Assembly: GCA_036897625.1 (NCBI GenBank)
Contig: JAYMTA010000146.1
Location: forward strand, 1-37,234
Direction: 5' to 3'
DNA: 37,234 nt
Origin: Pelargonium cotyledonis
Lineage: Eukaryota; Streptophyta; Magnoliopsida; Geraniales; Geraniaceae
The translations under genes and the position numbers were made by a program. Shown here one piece after another: positions 1 to 10,760 of this stretch. Position 1 is the stretch's first letter; every line of letters starts with the position of its first letter. A model generated the notes under the pieces. That model searched no databases. It saw nothing but the letters and a program-made list of their open reading frames with translations, and had not been told where the DNA came from.

Positions 1-3000
1 CTCGGCCATGGAGAACAAGGGCAGTGCCAGGTTGGCGAAAGTGTTTCGGTAGTCCTCTACTTTGTGACCTCCGTCAAGAACCTTGTACAGCTCCAAGCAG
101 ACGAGACCGGTTGCCATAGCAGTGGCAGTTGCAATGGCGGGAATGATCCTTCCAGCAATGAACTTGGCCTTAAGCTTGTCCACTTCAGGAATGCTGTAGT
201 TTCTCGCCCTCATATTTGCCAGGCCGGCTATTAAGTCCATATGATAGTTAGTGTCATCATCCTGCACAGCAAAGGGAAGAAGAAAACATTCACGTGAATA
301 GCAAAAATCAAAAGCAAAATACTGACCATAGAAATGCAAGAATCAGCATAATCCTCAACTATAAGGCAGGAAAACTAATATGCATTAGTGCTATAACTTG
401 GGGTGAGAATGTGAATTACACTGCTAGCTATCATGCATTGACACTCTCATCTTCTCAACGTACCCCTGTCCAATATGTATCCGATACTTGAACACTCGGA
501 CACTGTCGGGATACATGCTGAACACTTGATTTTACGTGTACCTTTTACTTTTAATATAGTTTTAAAGCAGATGCGGCTATGACACAATACAACACAATAA
601 CAACAAATCTGCACATCAAACAGTGTAGGTTGAAAGGTAAAAGAAAGGGAGAAAAAAGAAACGCAAACCTTCTCAAACTGAATTGGATTCATCTTAAATC
701 CTGCCGGCAGCTGCTTGTAGCATGTTTCCAGCTTCAAAATCAACTCATTGATGACTGCTGCATCATCGATTGATGCAGTGGATAAGCTTGTAGCTTTCTC
801 ATCCGTCACAATCTTCGCATCCTCCTTGGGCTGGAAATCGGGGACTATCACTTTATTGATGGCATCAGCTAACTTTGTAGGAGATTTGACCCAATCAGGA
901 ATCGGGATACCGAATGTCTCAGCTCTCAGAACAGATGCTGCCATGATAAAATGGAGGTGACTCATATCATCCACGGAGAACTGTAATGGTCGAGGAAAGC
1001 GCTTGGGAGCAGACCAGAAAAGTGCCCCATTACTGGTTGTAGCATCTTCGGGAAAAGTATATGTCAACTGCTTCACCCGATTAGCGAAGTAGTCCTCAAA
1101 CCTGATTGCACAAAGATCGTAGCAGTGTACAATTAGAATCTTACGTGAAGAATAAAACTGTGATGAAATGTGAATCAAAACAAAAATAATAACGAAATTA
1201 AATGCAGTACCTAAGACGGGCCCAGGTTATGCAGTCTTGGAATGTTTCACATCTCTCCTTGGAAAGGCATTCAAGAACACGTTCCAAGTTGTCCCTCGCC
1301 TGCGCATCACCGGCTTTTATCATTCCAGAGGTGTATTCGCTTGGATTTGTCAGATACGCATTCGCTTCAGCAGGTGTCTTCTCCAGCAACCCCTCAAACT
1401 CAGATCGAGCCCATGTCAAGCAGTGGTCAATGTTGTGTGGGAAGGAGTGAACTGTGCACATAGGTGCTTGTTTCTCAGGTGGGTCTCGTGAGGCACCGTA
1501 ATTTTCAGTCAAGTGAGGAATCACCATCTGAGTGTTACATTTGGCACCAAGAGTTCCCGACTCCAAAAGTGGTTTCTGGAAATACAAGCACCTCTGGTCA
1601 ATGTAAAGCCTGGCATTCACATTATCCAAAGCATTGACAACAACACTCAAATTCTCCCAAAATGTATCATCAAATACATTCTCGGTCTCGGGACTAGCAC
1701 GGTTTTGCAGTGCTTCAATGTTAAAACGAGGGTTTATAATAGCAGCAGCTGAAGCCGCAACTGTGGATTTAGCCTGGCCGATATTCCAATCCCGGAAAAG
1801 GAACTGTCTGCTCAGATTACTCTTCTCAATGACATCATCATCGGTAATTGTTATCTTTCCTTGGGTACTGCAACATACTCCCATCAAAGCTAAGTTTTTT
1901 AGGAATTCACAGCCTAATGCACCAGAGCCTACCATAAACACTTTTGCATCCTCTAGCTTCTTCTGGAGCTTATATCCAAACACAGATATTTGTGCATCAT
2001 AACGACTGTTGAGTGGCTTAAGATCACTAGGATCCAAAGGCTCTGTAGGGAGAGATTCAACAGAATCAAAATAGAAAAACTGCACCCACAAGAAAAAAAC
2101 AAAATCAGAATGAGCAATGAGTATTAAATAGGATAACGAGCGCAATACCAATATCATATTTAATACTTCCTCCATCCAAGAATAAGTGTCATGCTTCTCT
2201 TGCAGTTGTGTCTCAATATAAGTGTCCTCTTTACTTTTAAGGAAGTTAGTTATGCATGGATTACCAATAATATCCCCATAATACATTAGTGTCCCTTAAG
2301 TTGGTTACAACACATGTTCACGGGGATGCAAGAGGAAATGTACAACAATAACTTCTTAATTTTTCTCAAAATGGAAACCAAGACACTTATTTTCAGATGG
2401 ATGGAGTACTACCTCTGTTTCTGAATAAAGTGTTGTTCTAGAAGAAAACATGTGTTTCAAAATAAGTATCATTTTACAGTTTCAATGTAAAATTGCACCC
2501 TAACTCCCTAATAAACCTTTTTTATTATTCACAATTAATTAATGAAAACTACAGATTAATTTTTCCAACAAGTAAAAGATATTGATTAGGAGTTAGACAG
2601 TTTTAATGAGAGTATACAAACACAACATAATTTCTTAGTTTGTGTGGATAACCTTAAGACTACACTTATTCAGAAACAGAGATAGTACTAGCTTAGCTAC
2701 TTATTCATCACGCCAGGCAAAATCAAGAGTATATCGAAAACAGTTTTAAAATAAAAGAAACCAACCTGAAATAGTGGATGGAACTTCCCAGAGCAGGCCT
2801 TCACAACTTCCTGTCCAACAATACCGCCAAACATGGCAGCCATTGGATTGAGCACGGCCCTAGCACCAAATGCAAAATATTGAAGAAGTTTTTGGTCAAT
2901 CTCTTCAAGCTTCCCATCTACTAAGCCATCATTGATGTTAGCAACCAAAGATATGAATTTCTGAGCATCCTCCTCCGAACCAGCAACAGGAAACCGGCCC

Positions 3001-5574
3001 AACTCTGAAACAAACTTATCTAAAGCCTGAAATGCCAAGTGTAAGACAGGTGGGCGATCAAACTTGGCAAAATCACTCAGAAGAAAATCACCAGGATCCT
3101 TGAGAGCCTCTCGCAACGGCTTGAAGTTCAGCACCTTAGGTTGCTTCACCTGTGTGACAATACCGCCCTTGACATATGCACCATAATTTGTGGTGTCCTC
3201 CTCAATAAAGAAGGAATATGGCCTTGCATTCTTAACCTTCCTAGGTTTTCCATCATTCAGTTCCGACATTCCATGGACTTCGGAGAATACAACCATATCC
3301 CCATCCTGGAACTCAAGCCTTTCATCATCCACACATGATATGAGAGCGGGATTGTCATTGCTAATAGATGCAATGATGCCTGAATGTGGCGCCTCCCCAT
3401 CAACATCAACAACTGTGAACTCCGGGCCAAAGTCACAAAACACGCTGCCAAAGAGGCCTTGTACTTCAGATTTTATAAAAGATATTGGAGGTTGATGACT
3501 ATGACAATAATCATTAAACTCAATTGCTTTCTCTAAGCTAATGTCAGTAAACACAACAGCCTGGTACAACAGAAGTAAAATGCCAAATATTAGAAAACAA
3601 TTTTTAAAAAATAACAAACAAACAAAAAGAGAGAATTACATATGCAAATACATTACCTACTTCACCAAGTACAACACTATCAACTAGACAACTACTAATA
3701 AAATCATATTCCTGAAAGAGAATTACAGCTTATGGTTCCACTCACTAGTGAAACACATAAAACTATGTTAGATCATAACTACAGGCAGCGCCAGTAGCAT
3801 CTAGAATCATGTATCAACATCAATATCAATAACTACTGACTAGGAAGGGTAGCGCATGAGCAGACTAAACGTAGTAACTTTCTCCTTTAAAAATTCAAAA
3901 AAAACTGATGAGTTATAGAGCTTTATCTTATATGATGCAAAGCTTTTATTATAAATAAATAAAATATAAAATAAATATAAAATAAAAACACGGAAAACAC
4001 TGAAGCGTATTCAAGAACATGACAAGGATTACGCCATACAGGTGCACCAAAAGCCCCTTTTAATTCACGTTTTTTTATGCTACAATATTTTGGCCTTGTT
4101 TTGCACCAACCTATAGCTGATATATTGTGCCATTAGCAACTAGTGATTGGACTCCAAACCAAAATCTAAAATTACTCAAAAGAACATCTGCAAAATGATA
4201 TGAAATACATGGATAAAAATTGGAACAGCACCATAATCTAATTACATGTACTAAATAAAAAGTTTGAATCATTATCATAAACCCCAAAGTGAAGCAATAT
4301 GACAAGCATATAGCATACAGCCATACAGCAATCTGAAACAAACAACTGCTAGTGGCTGAGATACAAAGATACAATACCTGAAAATCAGAAAGGCGTTCCT
4401 TTGTTAATTCTGTTGTTAGAGTAGAGATGAGCACAGAGTTGTTTAGATCTTGTAACTTCTGGATGGACGCAATGGCCCGATTCTTCCCCACATCATCTTC
4501 TGAGAATACGAAATTGCTAGACAAGTCCCACAGCTCCACAACTCCTTCATCATGCAATGTCACAGACTTGACACCGGCAAGAATAAGATTCTTTGCTGCA
4601 AGTTTAAATCAACAATCATAGTCAAATATAGCTGACAATTTGATACACGAAATGTGACTCAACGTGAACACGACATGATTTACACGATTAATGTTATTAG
4701 TTATTTTATATTCTTAAATCTTAGTCTATGCTAGATACTTAATCTCTTCTCTTATCTGTCTCTCGATCTTCTCTCTAGTTTTCTTCATATCCTCTTTATC
4801 AGTCACAACCCTGCATTTATCATTCAAAACTCCAAATTTACTGTGCTTAAGGTACGAGAGTAGAAGAAGAGCATGTGAGCAACATCAATTGTAACACACC
4901 TGTAGCTGACATGAACAGTAATGCCAACTCATGTTCAATATTTTAGTACGATTACTAAACATGTTGTGTTAGTATTGTCTCATATAGCACACATATTTAA
5001 CCTCTAACATGATACGTCAACACGAATTGCCGGATCTAATAGTCAACATACTACAAGTACATTGTTAAAACTTGCAACATTGTGCATATGCACATGCACA
5101 TAAAAATTACACCACAGCTTAAAAGGTACTAGAAACAAAAACAACTGCAATGCTTAATAAAAAATATTTTTAATATCCAGTAAAAGGTTGGCAGAAACTT
5201 ATTCGAGCAATTTCTAAACAGGAAGATAAACAATAGCAATGCATTATAATAAACAAGAGTTCCACAATACCAATCTCTGCTCCAAGGCCTCGCATTCCTG
5301 ATACCAGAATGTTGGAGGCAAAGAGTCGGCGCATGGTCTCACGGCCATACACAGCAAGCTGGCGACTGTGGAGATCCTCATCAATATCAGTTGAGCTCCC
5401 ATTAACCAGAGACATGATCAGTGCGTCGTTGTTGCTGCTGCAACTGTTGTTAGCTTTGTTGTTGTTGGTTTCGTCTGAGGAGATCGAACAATGCTTCTTA
5501 GCCAGAGATTCGGTGGCGCTTATGGACACCTCTTCTTCTCCTTCTCCTCCCGCAGCTCTCTTTCTAGGAAGCAT
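1..5574 (-). CDS. UBA1: Ubiquitin-activating enzyme E1, 3' end outside window
   Basis: E1 adenylates ubiquitin with ATP, carries it as a thioester and passes it to E2 enzymes, in cytosol and nucleus. Exons by splice-site and phase reading: 5574-5271, 4595-4378, 3560-2766, 2079-1211, 1101-669 and 261 to the edge, giving 960 residues. The start MLPRKR is the usual plant E1 start. Family landmarks are [20 protein letters not shown] (about 70-90), the nucleotide-binding loop GSGALG (about 490-495) and the catalytic cysteine in PMCTVHSFP (about residue 647). Plant E1s run near 1,080-1,100 residues, so roughly 130 C-terminal residues, including the E2-binding ubiquitin-fold domain, lie outside the window. 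The visible reading frame is intact. The intron 2080-2765 is mostly filled by two MITEs. Confidence 0.97.
2164..2408. mobile_element. Stowaway-like (Tc1/mariner) MITE 1
   Basis: A 245-bp element in the E1 intron 2080-2765. The left end TACTTCCTCCATCC and the right end (TACTCCATCCATC on the reverse strand) form imperfect 27-bp terminal inverted repeats with 22 of 27 matching, both continuing to AATAAGTGTC. The ends fit the plant CTCCCTCCGTCC Stowaway pattern and the TA target duplication. It has no coding capacity. Confidence 0.8.
2407..2687. mobile_element. Stowaway-like (Tc1/mariner) MITE 2
   Basis: A 281-bp element beginning at the very TA that ends MITE 1. The terminal inverted repeat CTACCTCTGTTTCTGAATAA (left) matches its right partner except for one base. 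TA lies at both ends (2407-2408 and 2686-2687). The ends differ from those of MITE 1 in sequence but share the CTnCCTC...AATAAGTG style, so this is a related but distinct family. Confidence 0.8.
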
Positions 5575-6060
5575 ATAGAACAGTGAACTGTTCAAAAACA
5601 AATTCCAATTTCCATGAAATGCATCAACAACAATGCAAAACACTCTCAGATACAACACCAAGAACATTAATCATAACTTTCGTCGCTAAAAAGACATGGC
5701 AAAATCAAAACCAAAAACACAATCAGAATAGTAACAAACAAACAAACAAAAAAAAACTCAACATTTCCTCGATTTTCTCGGCAACCCAACAAAAATTTAG
5801 AAAAACCCATCTCTACCATCCACCTTTAGAATCAATTTTAATCTATTTCACCATCTGGGTCTGATCATTTTCTGGGTTTTTTTCATTTTTTTTCACATGC
5901 ATAGCAATCAAGCTAAGACTAATGGGAAATGATGAATAAACAATAAGAGGACAGAGCGTACCGAAGATAACACGCAGGTTGTGAAGCGATGGACGCGACG
6001 AAGACGGAGTTGAGAGTGGCTGTGGGTGCGAGCGAGGGTTAGGATTGAGAGAGAATAGTG
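5575..6060 (-). promoter_or_regulatory. E1 gene 5' leader with a probable leader intron
   Basis: Upstream of the E1 start codon the minus strand has an acceptor-like TTGAACAG ending at 5588 and a donor-like CGGTACGC at 5961. A leader intron of about 374 bp (5588-5961) would leave 13 nt before the ATG. T-rich sequence between the two sites fits an intron. The transcription start is probably somewhere in 5990-6060, but no clear TATA box was seen. This is inference from splice motifs only. Confidence 0.5.
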
Positions 6061-6371
6061 AGGACTGTGAAGAGCTTTTAGGTCTGGCGTGTGTTTGTGA
6101 AAATGGCTGTGAGAGAATGAGAGAGGTGGGTCGGGCTGTGATTGGTTGCTGGTCTCGCCTTATTCTAAACCGGTTTGGGATATCTTGTGCTGGTTCGTTT
6201 ATTTTTCAGAATAAGTAATTAAAATTTGGATTGATTGAATTTGTGAATTTGCCACAATTTAATTCAAATTTAATTGTACGAAAATGTGCCCGAGAAAAAT
6301 CACTTGAGTGCGCTCGCACAAGAAAACCACCTAGGGGAATTTTCACCATTAAATTTCAATGACGGACTATT

Positions 6372-6875
6372 TGTGAAATTTTATTGGGTTTTCACGACTA
6401 AATGATATAAACTTTGTTAAAAAAATTTGTTTTTCACCATTATATTTATCTTATTCTTTTTATGTTTATCCGATGTGAGACAATACTCACTTCAACACTC
6501 CCCCTCACGTGCGAGTCACACATTTTTTTTATTAGTAAACTTAACACTTGCACAATCAATGATCTTTTTTAAATCGGCACTCCCCCCTCAAATGTAAGCA
6601 TTTTTTTTCCACACGTGATCCATTGCATGAATATCCATCTGTAAGCGGGTCGGAAACCATAAGAGGAGGCAACATAAATGGGCCACTTTTCGAGCCAAGG
6701 TCTGGATCACAACCAGCTCTAATACTATGTTAAATTTTAATAACGTGCTACATACAATAACTTGGGCTTCCACTACTAGAAGGTCAACTTTGTTAGTAGG
6801 GTTTGGATTCCACCATTATATTTAGATCATTTTTTTTATATATTTATCTGATGTGAGACAATACACACTTCAACA
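6372..6875 (-). mobile_element. TRIM-like LTR retrotransposon fossil, non-coding
   Basis: On the minus strand two direct repeats begin TGTTGAAGTG and both read TATTGTCTCACATC shortly after. The 5' LTR is about 6875-6728 and the 3' LTR about 6497-6372, each bounded by TG...CA. A sequence resembling the initiator-Met tRNA primer-binding site follows the 5' LTR near 6727-6715. A purine run at 6510-6498, just before the 3' LTR, fits a polypurine tract. The internal part is only about 230 bp with no coding region, as in TRIM elements. The LTRs have diverged a good deal, so it is old and decayed. No target-site duplication was recognised. Confidence 0.6.
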
Positions 6876-7847
6876 CTCACAAGAACATCACCCAACATCA
6901 ATGCCTCAGAACACACCAAAATTGTTTGTCATGAAAAAAACTATAGGAACTAGCATGATTGACGCCTCTTTGTGTTGCGCATTCAACATTTTTCAGTTCG
7001 CCAAGAAGCTTCATCCAACCCAAAAAGGTTTTAACCAAGGTCACGTGTTGCGTACATCCATATTCAATTTTCTCGCTTCTCATATGTGCGCTCCTTTTCA
7101 AGCTATTGGAGTTTATAATCAATCTCGTGTCGCAACGTCAAGTGAAATGTGACACCTTGCACGATTTCATTGCTACGTCGTGCTCATCCAAATAAGACTC
7201 ACATGCTCACTTTTTCTCTTTTGTTCTCATTTCCCCATGTGTTATGCGCCAAATTACGTAGAATCTAAGTATGGCACGACCACAATGCCAAGTGAGGCAA
7301 TGTCACCCAACCTCTTATGTTATTAGCTTGCTCGTTTTTTCTGACCCACACACTTGACCACTTTGAACAAGTATTTCAATTTTTCACAAGACTTTTCACT
7401 CTCACCACTGAAGTCAACGAGAGGAATCCCTCATCTTTGAAGTTCGTCAAAACCATTGAACATCTCATTCTCCGAGTCTCGTATATGATATGTAATCACA
7501 GTGAAAGCTAAATTTCCACAGTTTTGTTGCTTTGTGAATAGTAGATATGTCACATCAACGCGTCTTGCATCTAATAAGATTGGACATTTAAGACGTCACG
7601 CCCGTTGGGCTATTGTTTCTACTCGCATTCTCCTCTATTATGCTCAGAGTGATTATACGTACGAACCAAAATGTGGAAACACAAGAGTGGTCGGGAAGTA
7701 AGATAAAATGAAATGTAGAAGGAAATAAAAATTAAAAATCATATTTAAGAAAACACTTTATAATAAATTAAAATTCACACGTTTGGGCCAAATTATTTCA
7801 ACCGGACCGCTACGATTCAAACCGGATACAGAACATATCTATTTACA
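6876..7847. other. Intergenic stretch without a recognisable gene
   Basis: Between the LTR fossil and the SPC24 promoter the sequence is of mixed composition with only short open frames on both strands. No protein family, splice-linked exons or RNA gene was recognised. Part may be decayed transposon sequence, but no termini were found. Confidence 0.5.
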
Positions 7848-7876
7848 TGGGCCAGTGAAGCCCAAACTGAGGCCCA
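7848..7876 (+). promoter_or_regulatory. Site II-type GGGCC/GCCCA cluster upstream of SPC24
   Basis: Three boxes lie within 30 bp: TGGGCC (7848-7853), AGCCCA (7859-7864) and GGCCCA (7871-7876), 116-144 bp before the SPC24 start codon. Such boxes are TCP-binding site II elements common in promoters of plant cell-division and translation genes, which fits a kinetochore gene. Function here is inferred. Confidence 0.6.
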
Positions 7877-7991
7877 ATACTAAAAGCTAAAATAAAAACC
7901 TGTTTGTTTTCCGAGAAAACGCCAAAGAAATCAAACTCCATATTTTCCCTCTTACTGGAACTTGAGAGCAAGAGCCCTAGACCACACAAAA

Positions 7992-10338
7992 ATGGGGGAA
8001 TTGTACGGAAAAATCGACATGGAGAAGCTAGTATCTTACAACGACGACCTGGTGAAGGTTCTGAAAGACAACAAGGACGTGGCCAGCTTGACGCAGTGCC
8101 TGGAACAGTTCAAATTCATTCACTCCTCTTCACTTTCCGATTTCAGTAATGTCCAGAGATCGCTTCAAGGTCCGTTATTATTTTCCTCTCATTTCTACTT
8201 CTCAGTAGTTTATCTCGGTTAATTATGAGTGTAGGATTGTTGAATTGAACTGGGTTTTCAGGTGATTAGCATTTTGAGCATTCTTGTACCTTATTAAAGG
8301 ACCCTTTTTTGGGTAGATTTGTTGAGTTATATGTGTTGTTATGCTTTTTTCGAGGTTGATGATACAATTGGGTTTTCGATTGTCGGGGTTTTTGGGTTCA
8401 TGAAGCGAATTCTTAAAGAGTTAGCAGAATTAGTTTGTTCTGTTGAGTGGTTATTCTAATTCTGTATGGTAGATGCAATGTTCTTGTTTCTGGAGCTGGT
8501 TTATTGTGCTATATGTTATGTTATGTTATGGTTATTCTGGCTTGAAGATCCATACAATTCGGTTTTCTATTTTCAGCTCAAACTCACTGGTTTCTAGATT
8601 AAGCATTGTTAGAATGATTAGGTTATTGGGTTGTGGGGTTATTCGAATTTTCGTTGGAGGATGCTAGTTTGGTTTTTGACTTTGACTAAGCAACTTCACT
8701 TAAATTGTTTCAAGAATTAGATATTGTAGTATTTGTTTGGTCATGATAGTCAAAGACTCAAAGCTGGAAGATGACTTTTTTGAATTCTCTATGTCTCTCT
8801 TAGCTACTCCTCAGTATTTTCTTTGTAAAGGAGTAGCTAAGATAGACTTTATTTATTTATTTATTTTTAATTCTATATGGCAATTATGAGTGTAAAACTG
8901 TTGAATTGAACTGGGTTTTGATTGGCATTTTGAGCATTCTTGTACCATAAAGGACCTCTCTTTCTTTCTTTTTCCTGGGTAGATGCAACTGTTCTTGTTT
9001 CTACAACTGGTTTGTTGAGCTGTTTTCTTTTTCTTTTTCTTTTTTTCTTTCCTTTTTTTTTTCTTGGTTGAAGTTTCAATTTGGCTTTCTATTTTAGCTC
9101 AGATTCTCGGGTTTTCGGGGGATTGCTAGAATAATAAGTTTCTTGGGTTGTGTGGTTATTCTTATTTTGGATGGACGATGCTAGTTTGGTTTCTGACTAA
9201 GCATTTTCTTTTCAATTATTTTATGAATTAGATTTTGTGATTCTGTCATTTGATTGATCTATGCAGTAATATGACATGCAGTTGACTTGTTCTTATATGA
9301 AACAGATTATCAGAAAAAGATAGACACGTGCAAACAGAAAACTGAGGAGGCAAAAGCTGAAGTTGCCGATGATGCAGAGCTCGAGTTTCTCCAGAAAGAA
9401 TTGGAAGAAGAACTTGAAAAAGAACGCTTACTGAAGGAGGAACTAAGATAAGTTAAATATAACTATCATTTGATTTATCAGATTCCCGTTGTTTGTCAAT
9501 GACATTGATTAGTGATATCTCTTTTTGTGCAACAACACAGTTATAAACAACGAGATTAGTGATCTAGATTGTCAAAGGATTTCCGTGGAAGAACGAAGGC
9601 AAAATCTGAAGAAACTCGAGCAAGACAAGCTGAAGGCACAGTAAGTACTACTTGTTCAATGTGCTCTTTCAAGCACTTCTCTTTATTATGCTGAGAAATG
9701 AATGTAATGTAATTCATGCTCTAAGATATATACTGCACTGTCCATGTGTCAATGAGAAGCTGGATTTCATTTCATAATTGCCCGCTCAGATCTTCCTCAG
9801 TCTAGACCGTTCATAACTAATATGCTTCGGATATTTTCAAGTAGTTGAATGACTCGAATCTTAGAGAACAATTTTGACGAATTAATCTTTACTTCAGTTG
9901 AATTGTACGAACTCTTCATGTATTCTTTCAGCAGATATGGTCTGGTCGAAAATTTTGGCTTTGGTATTTTCAATCATGCAAATATTTGTTAAAAAAACAA
10001 AAAACAAAGTAATGTCCACTTTTCTTTGATCCTGCAGGAGGATGCTTTCAATGTATGCTTCAGTCACAAACACCATCCCAAACTTGGACGAGGAATGCAT
10101 TGTTTTGGGCCGTATCCTTATGCTGTGAACCACAACTATTTCATTACTAATTTCTTTATTTCTGCAGTAATATTCTGGTTTATTAGTATTTTTTCAACTT
10201 GTTTCTCCTTAAACTTAACCCATTACAGATATTGTCGATAGGGATAAAAAGGTGGTTGAGAAATTTGAATTCGACCTGACGAAGATAACGGAATTTGATA
10301 CATGTAATAGCATTTGGAAAATGATAAATTCACGATAG
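7992..10338 (+). CDS. SPC24: Kinetochore protein SPC24 (NDC80 complex)
   Basis: SPC24 pairs with SPC25 at the centromere end of the NDC80 complex, linking kinetochore to spindle microtubules. Exons: 7992-8169, 9306-9447, 9539-9640, 10038-10111, 10229-10338, giving 201 residues, the size I recall for the Arabidopsis protein. The start MGELYGKIDMEKL is followed by a helical coiled-coil middle (about 60-140; Q/E/K-rich, DYQKKIDTCKQKTEEAKAEV) and a C-terminal globular part ending TCNSIWKMINSR. The frame holds only if intron 2 is an AT-AC intron; intron 4 has U12-type signals. GT-AG splicing of intron 2 would place a stop after codon 107. Intron 1 (8170-9305) contains an internal duplication. GILT lies convergent downstream. 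Confidence 0.93.
8221..9240 (+). repeat. Duplicated segment inside SPC24 intron 1
   Basis: Copy A (about 8221-8730) and copy B (about 8882-9240) are collinear. Shared landmarks are AATTATGAGTGTA, GTTGAATTGAACTGGGTTTT, CATTTTGAGCATTCTTGTAC, TGTTCTTGTTTCT and GATGCTAGTTTGGTTT, in the same order. Copy B lacks roughly 140 bp present in copy A and carries expanded T/C-rich tracts (about 8957-9065). Confidence 0.8.
9448..9538 (+). other. AT-AC intron (U2-like) in SPC24
   Basis: The 91-bp intron 2 starts AG|ATAAGTTAAA and ends CAACAACAC|AG. Joining AG (9446-9447) to A (9539) gives AGA-GTT-ATA-AAC, that is ELR-VINNEI, in frame with both neighbours. The nearest GT donor (9451) would leave an in-frame TAA. 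The AG at 9539-9540 is out of phase with an exon ending at 9447. Of the three AC dinucleotides nearby, only 9537-9538 keeps frame. The donor matches the U2 consensus at positions +2 to +6 and not U12 ATATCCTT, and no U12 branch site is seen. Confidence 0.8.
10112..10228 (+). other. U12-type GT-AG intron in SPC24
   Basis: The 117-bp intron 4 starts GTATCCTTAT, the near-invariant U12 donor. It has CTCCTTAAAC (10206-10214), resembling the U12 branch consensus TTCCTTAAC, about 15-18 nt before the acceptor ATTACAG. The phase-1 junction gives GHIVDRDKK, continuing the SPC24 C-terminal domain. The combination of donor and branch site is strong evidence for minor-spliceosome processing. Confidence 0.85.
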
Positions 10339-10760
10339 ATACTGGATACTTTTCTTCCTTGTATATGCCAAGATGGGCTTCAATGCCTTACGAGAAGTGG
10401 ATTCTTTCCTTTTTGTATGCAGTGATTGTATTTGTAACACAGTAATCAAGTACTATCGAATCTTCTTGTATCTTTGAGCAATTTAAATAACCCAGTTTAT
10501 GTCTTTGTTCCTGAACAATGGCATTTTACATCTTTGAAGCTGTAATCAATAATTAGTCTTTTGTGATTTGCGATTATGTCTACCTGTTACATTCATTTAG
10601 CGCTTATACTATTAGAAAGCTAGCTATGGAATCAGCTGCTCAGATCTTTATTTATAGCCGCACTGAAAAAGTTGAGTTTAGGTTTGACGCTCAACTGATC
10701 TGTTGCTAACACTTCTTCTGATGTAGGAGCTTTTTCTTCAGCAGCTGCTGCTTATGAAGG
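10339..10760. other. Convergent gap between SPC24 and GILT
   Basis: This AT-rich stretch should hold both 3' untranslated regions. Weak polyadenylation-like A/T runs occur near 10480-10550. No open frame of note, RNA gene or repeat was recognised. Confidence 0.5.

Noticed and set aside
4650-5045. ACACGACATG and TCAACACGAATTGCC words in the E1 intron, similar to words at 13660-13830 and 22100-22170
   Set aside because: They look like transposon debris, but no termini, duplications or continuous alignment could be seen, so no element is called.
9448-9450. SPC24 read as a pseudogene because of the TAA after codon 107
   Set aside because: All other exons are intact, phases agree and the AT-AC reading restores the expected 201-residue protein, so a rare intron is more likely than decay.
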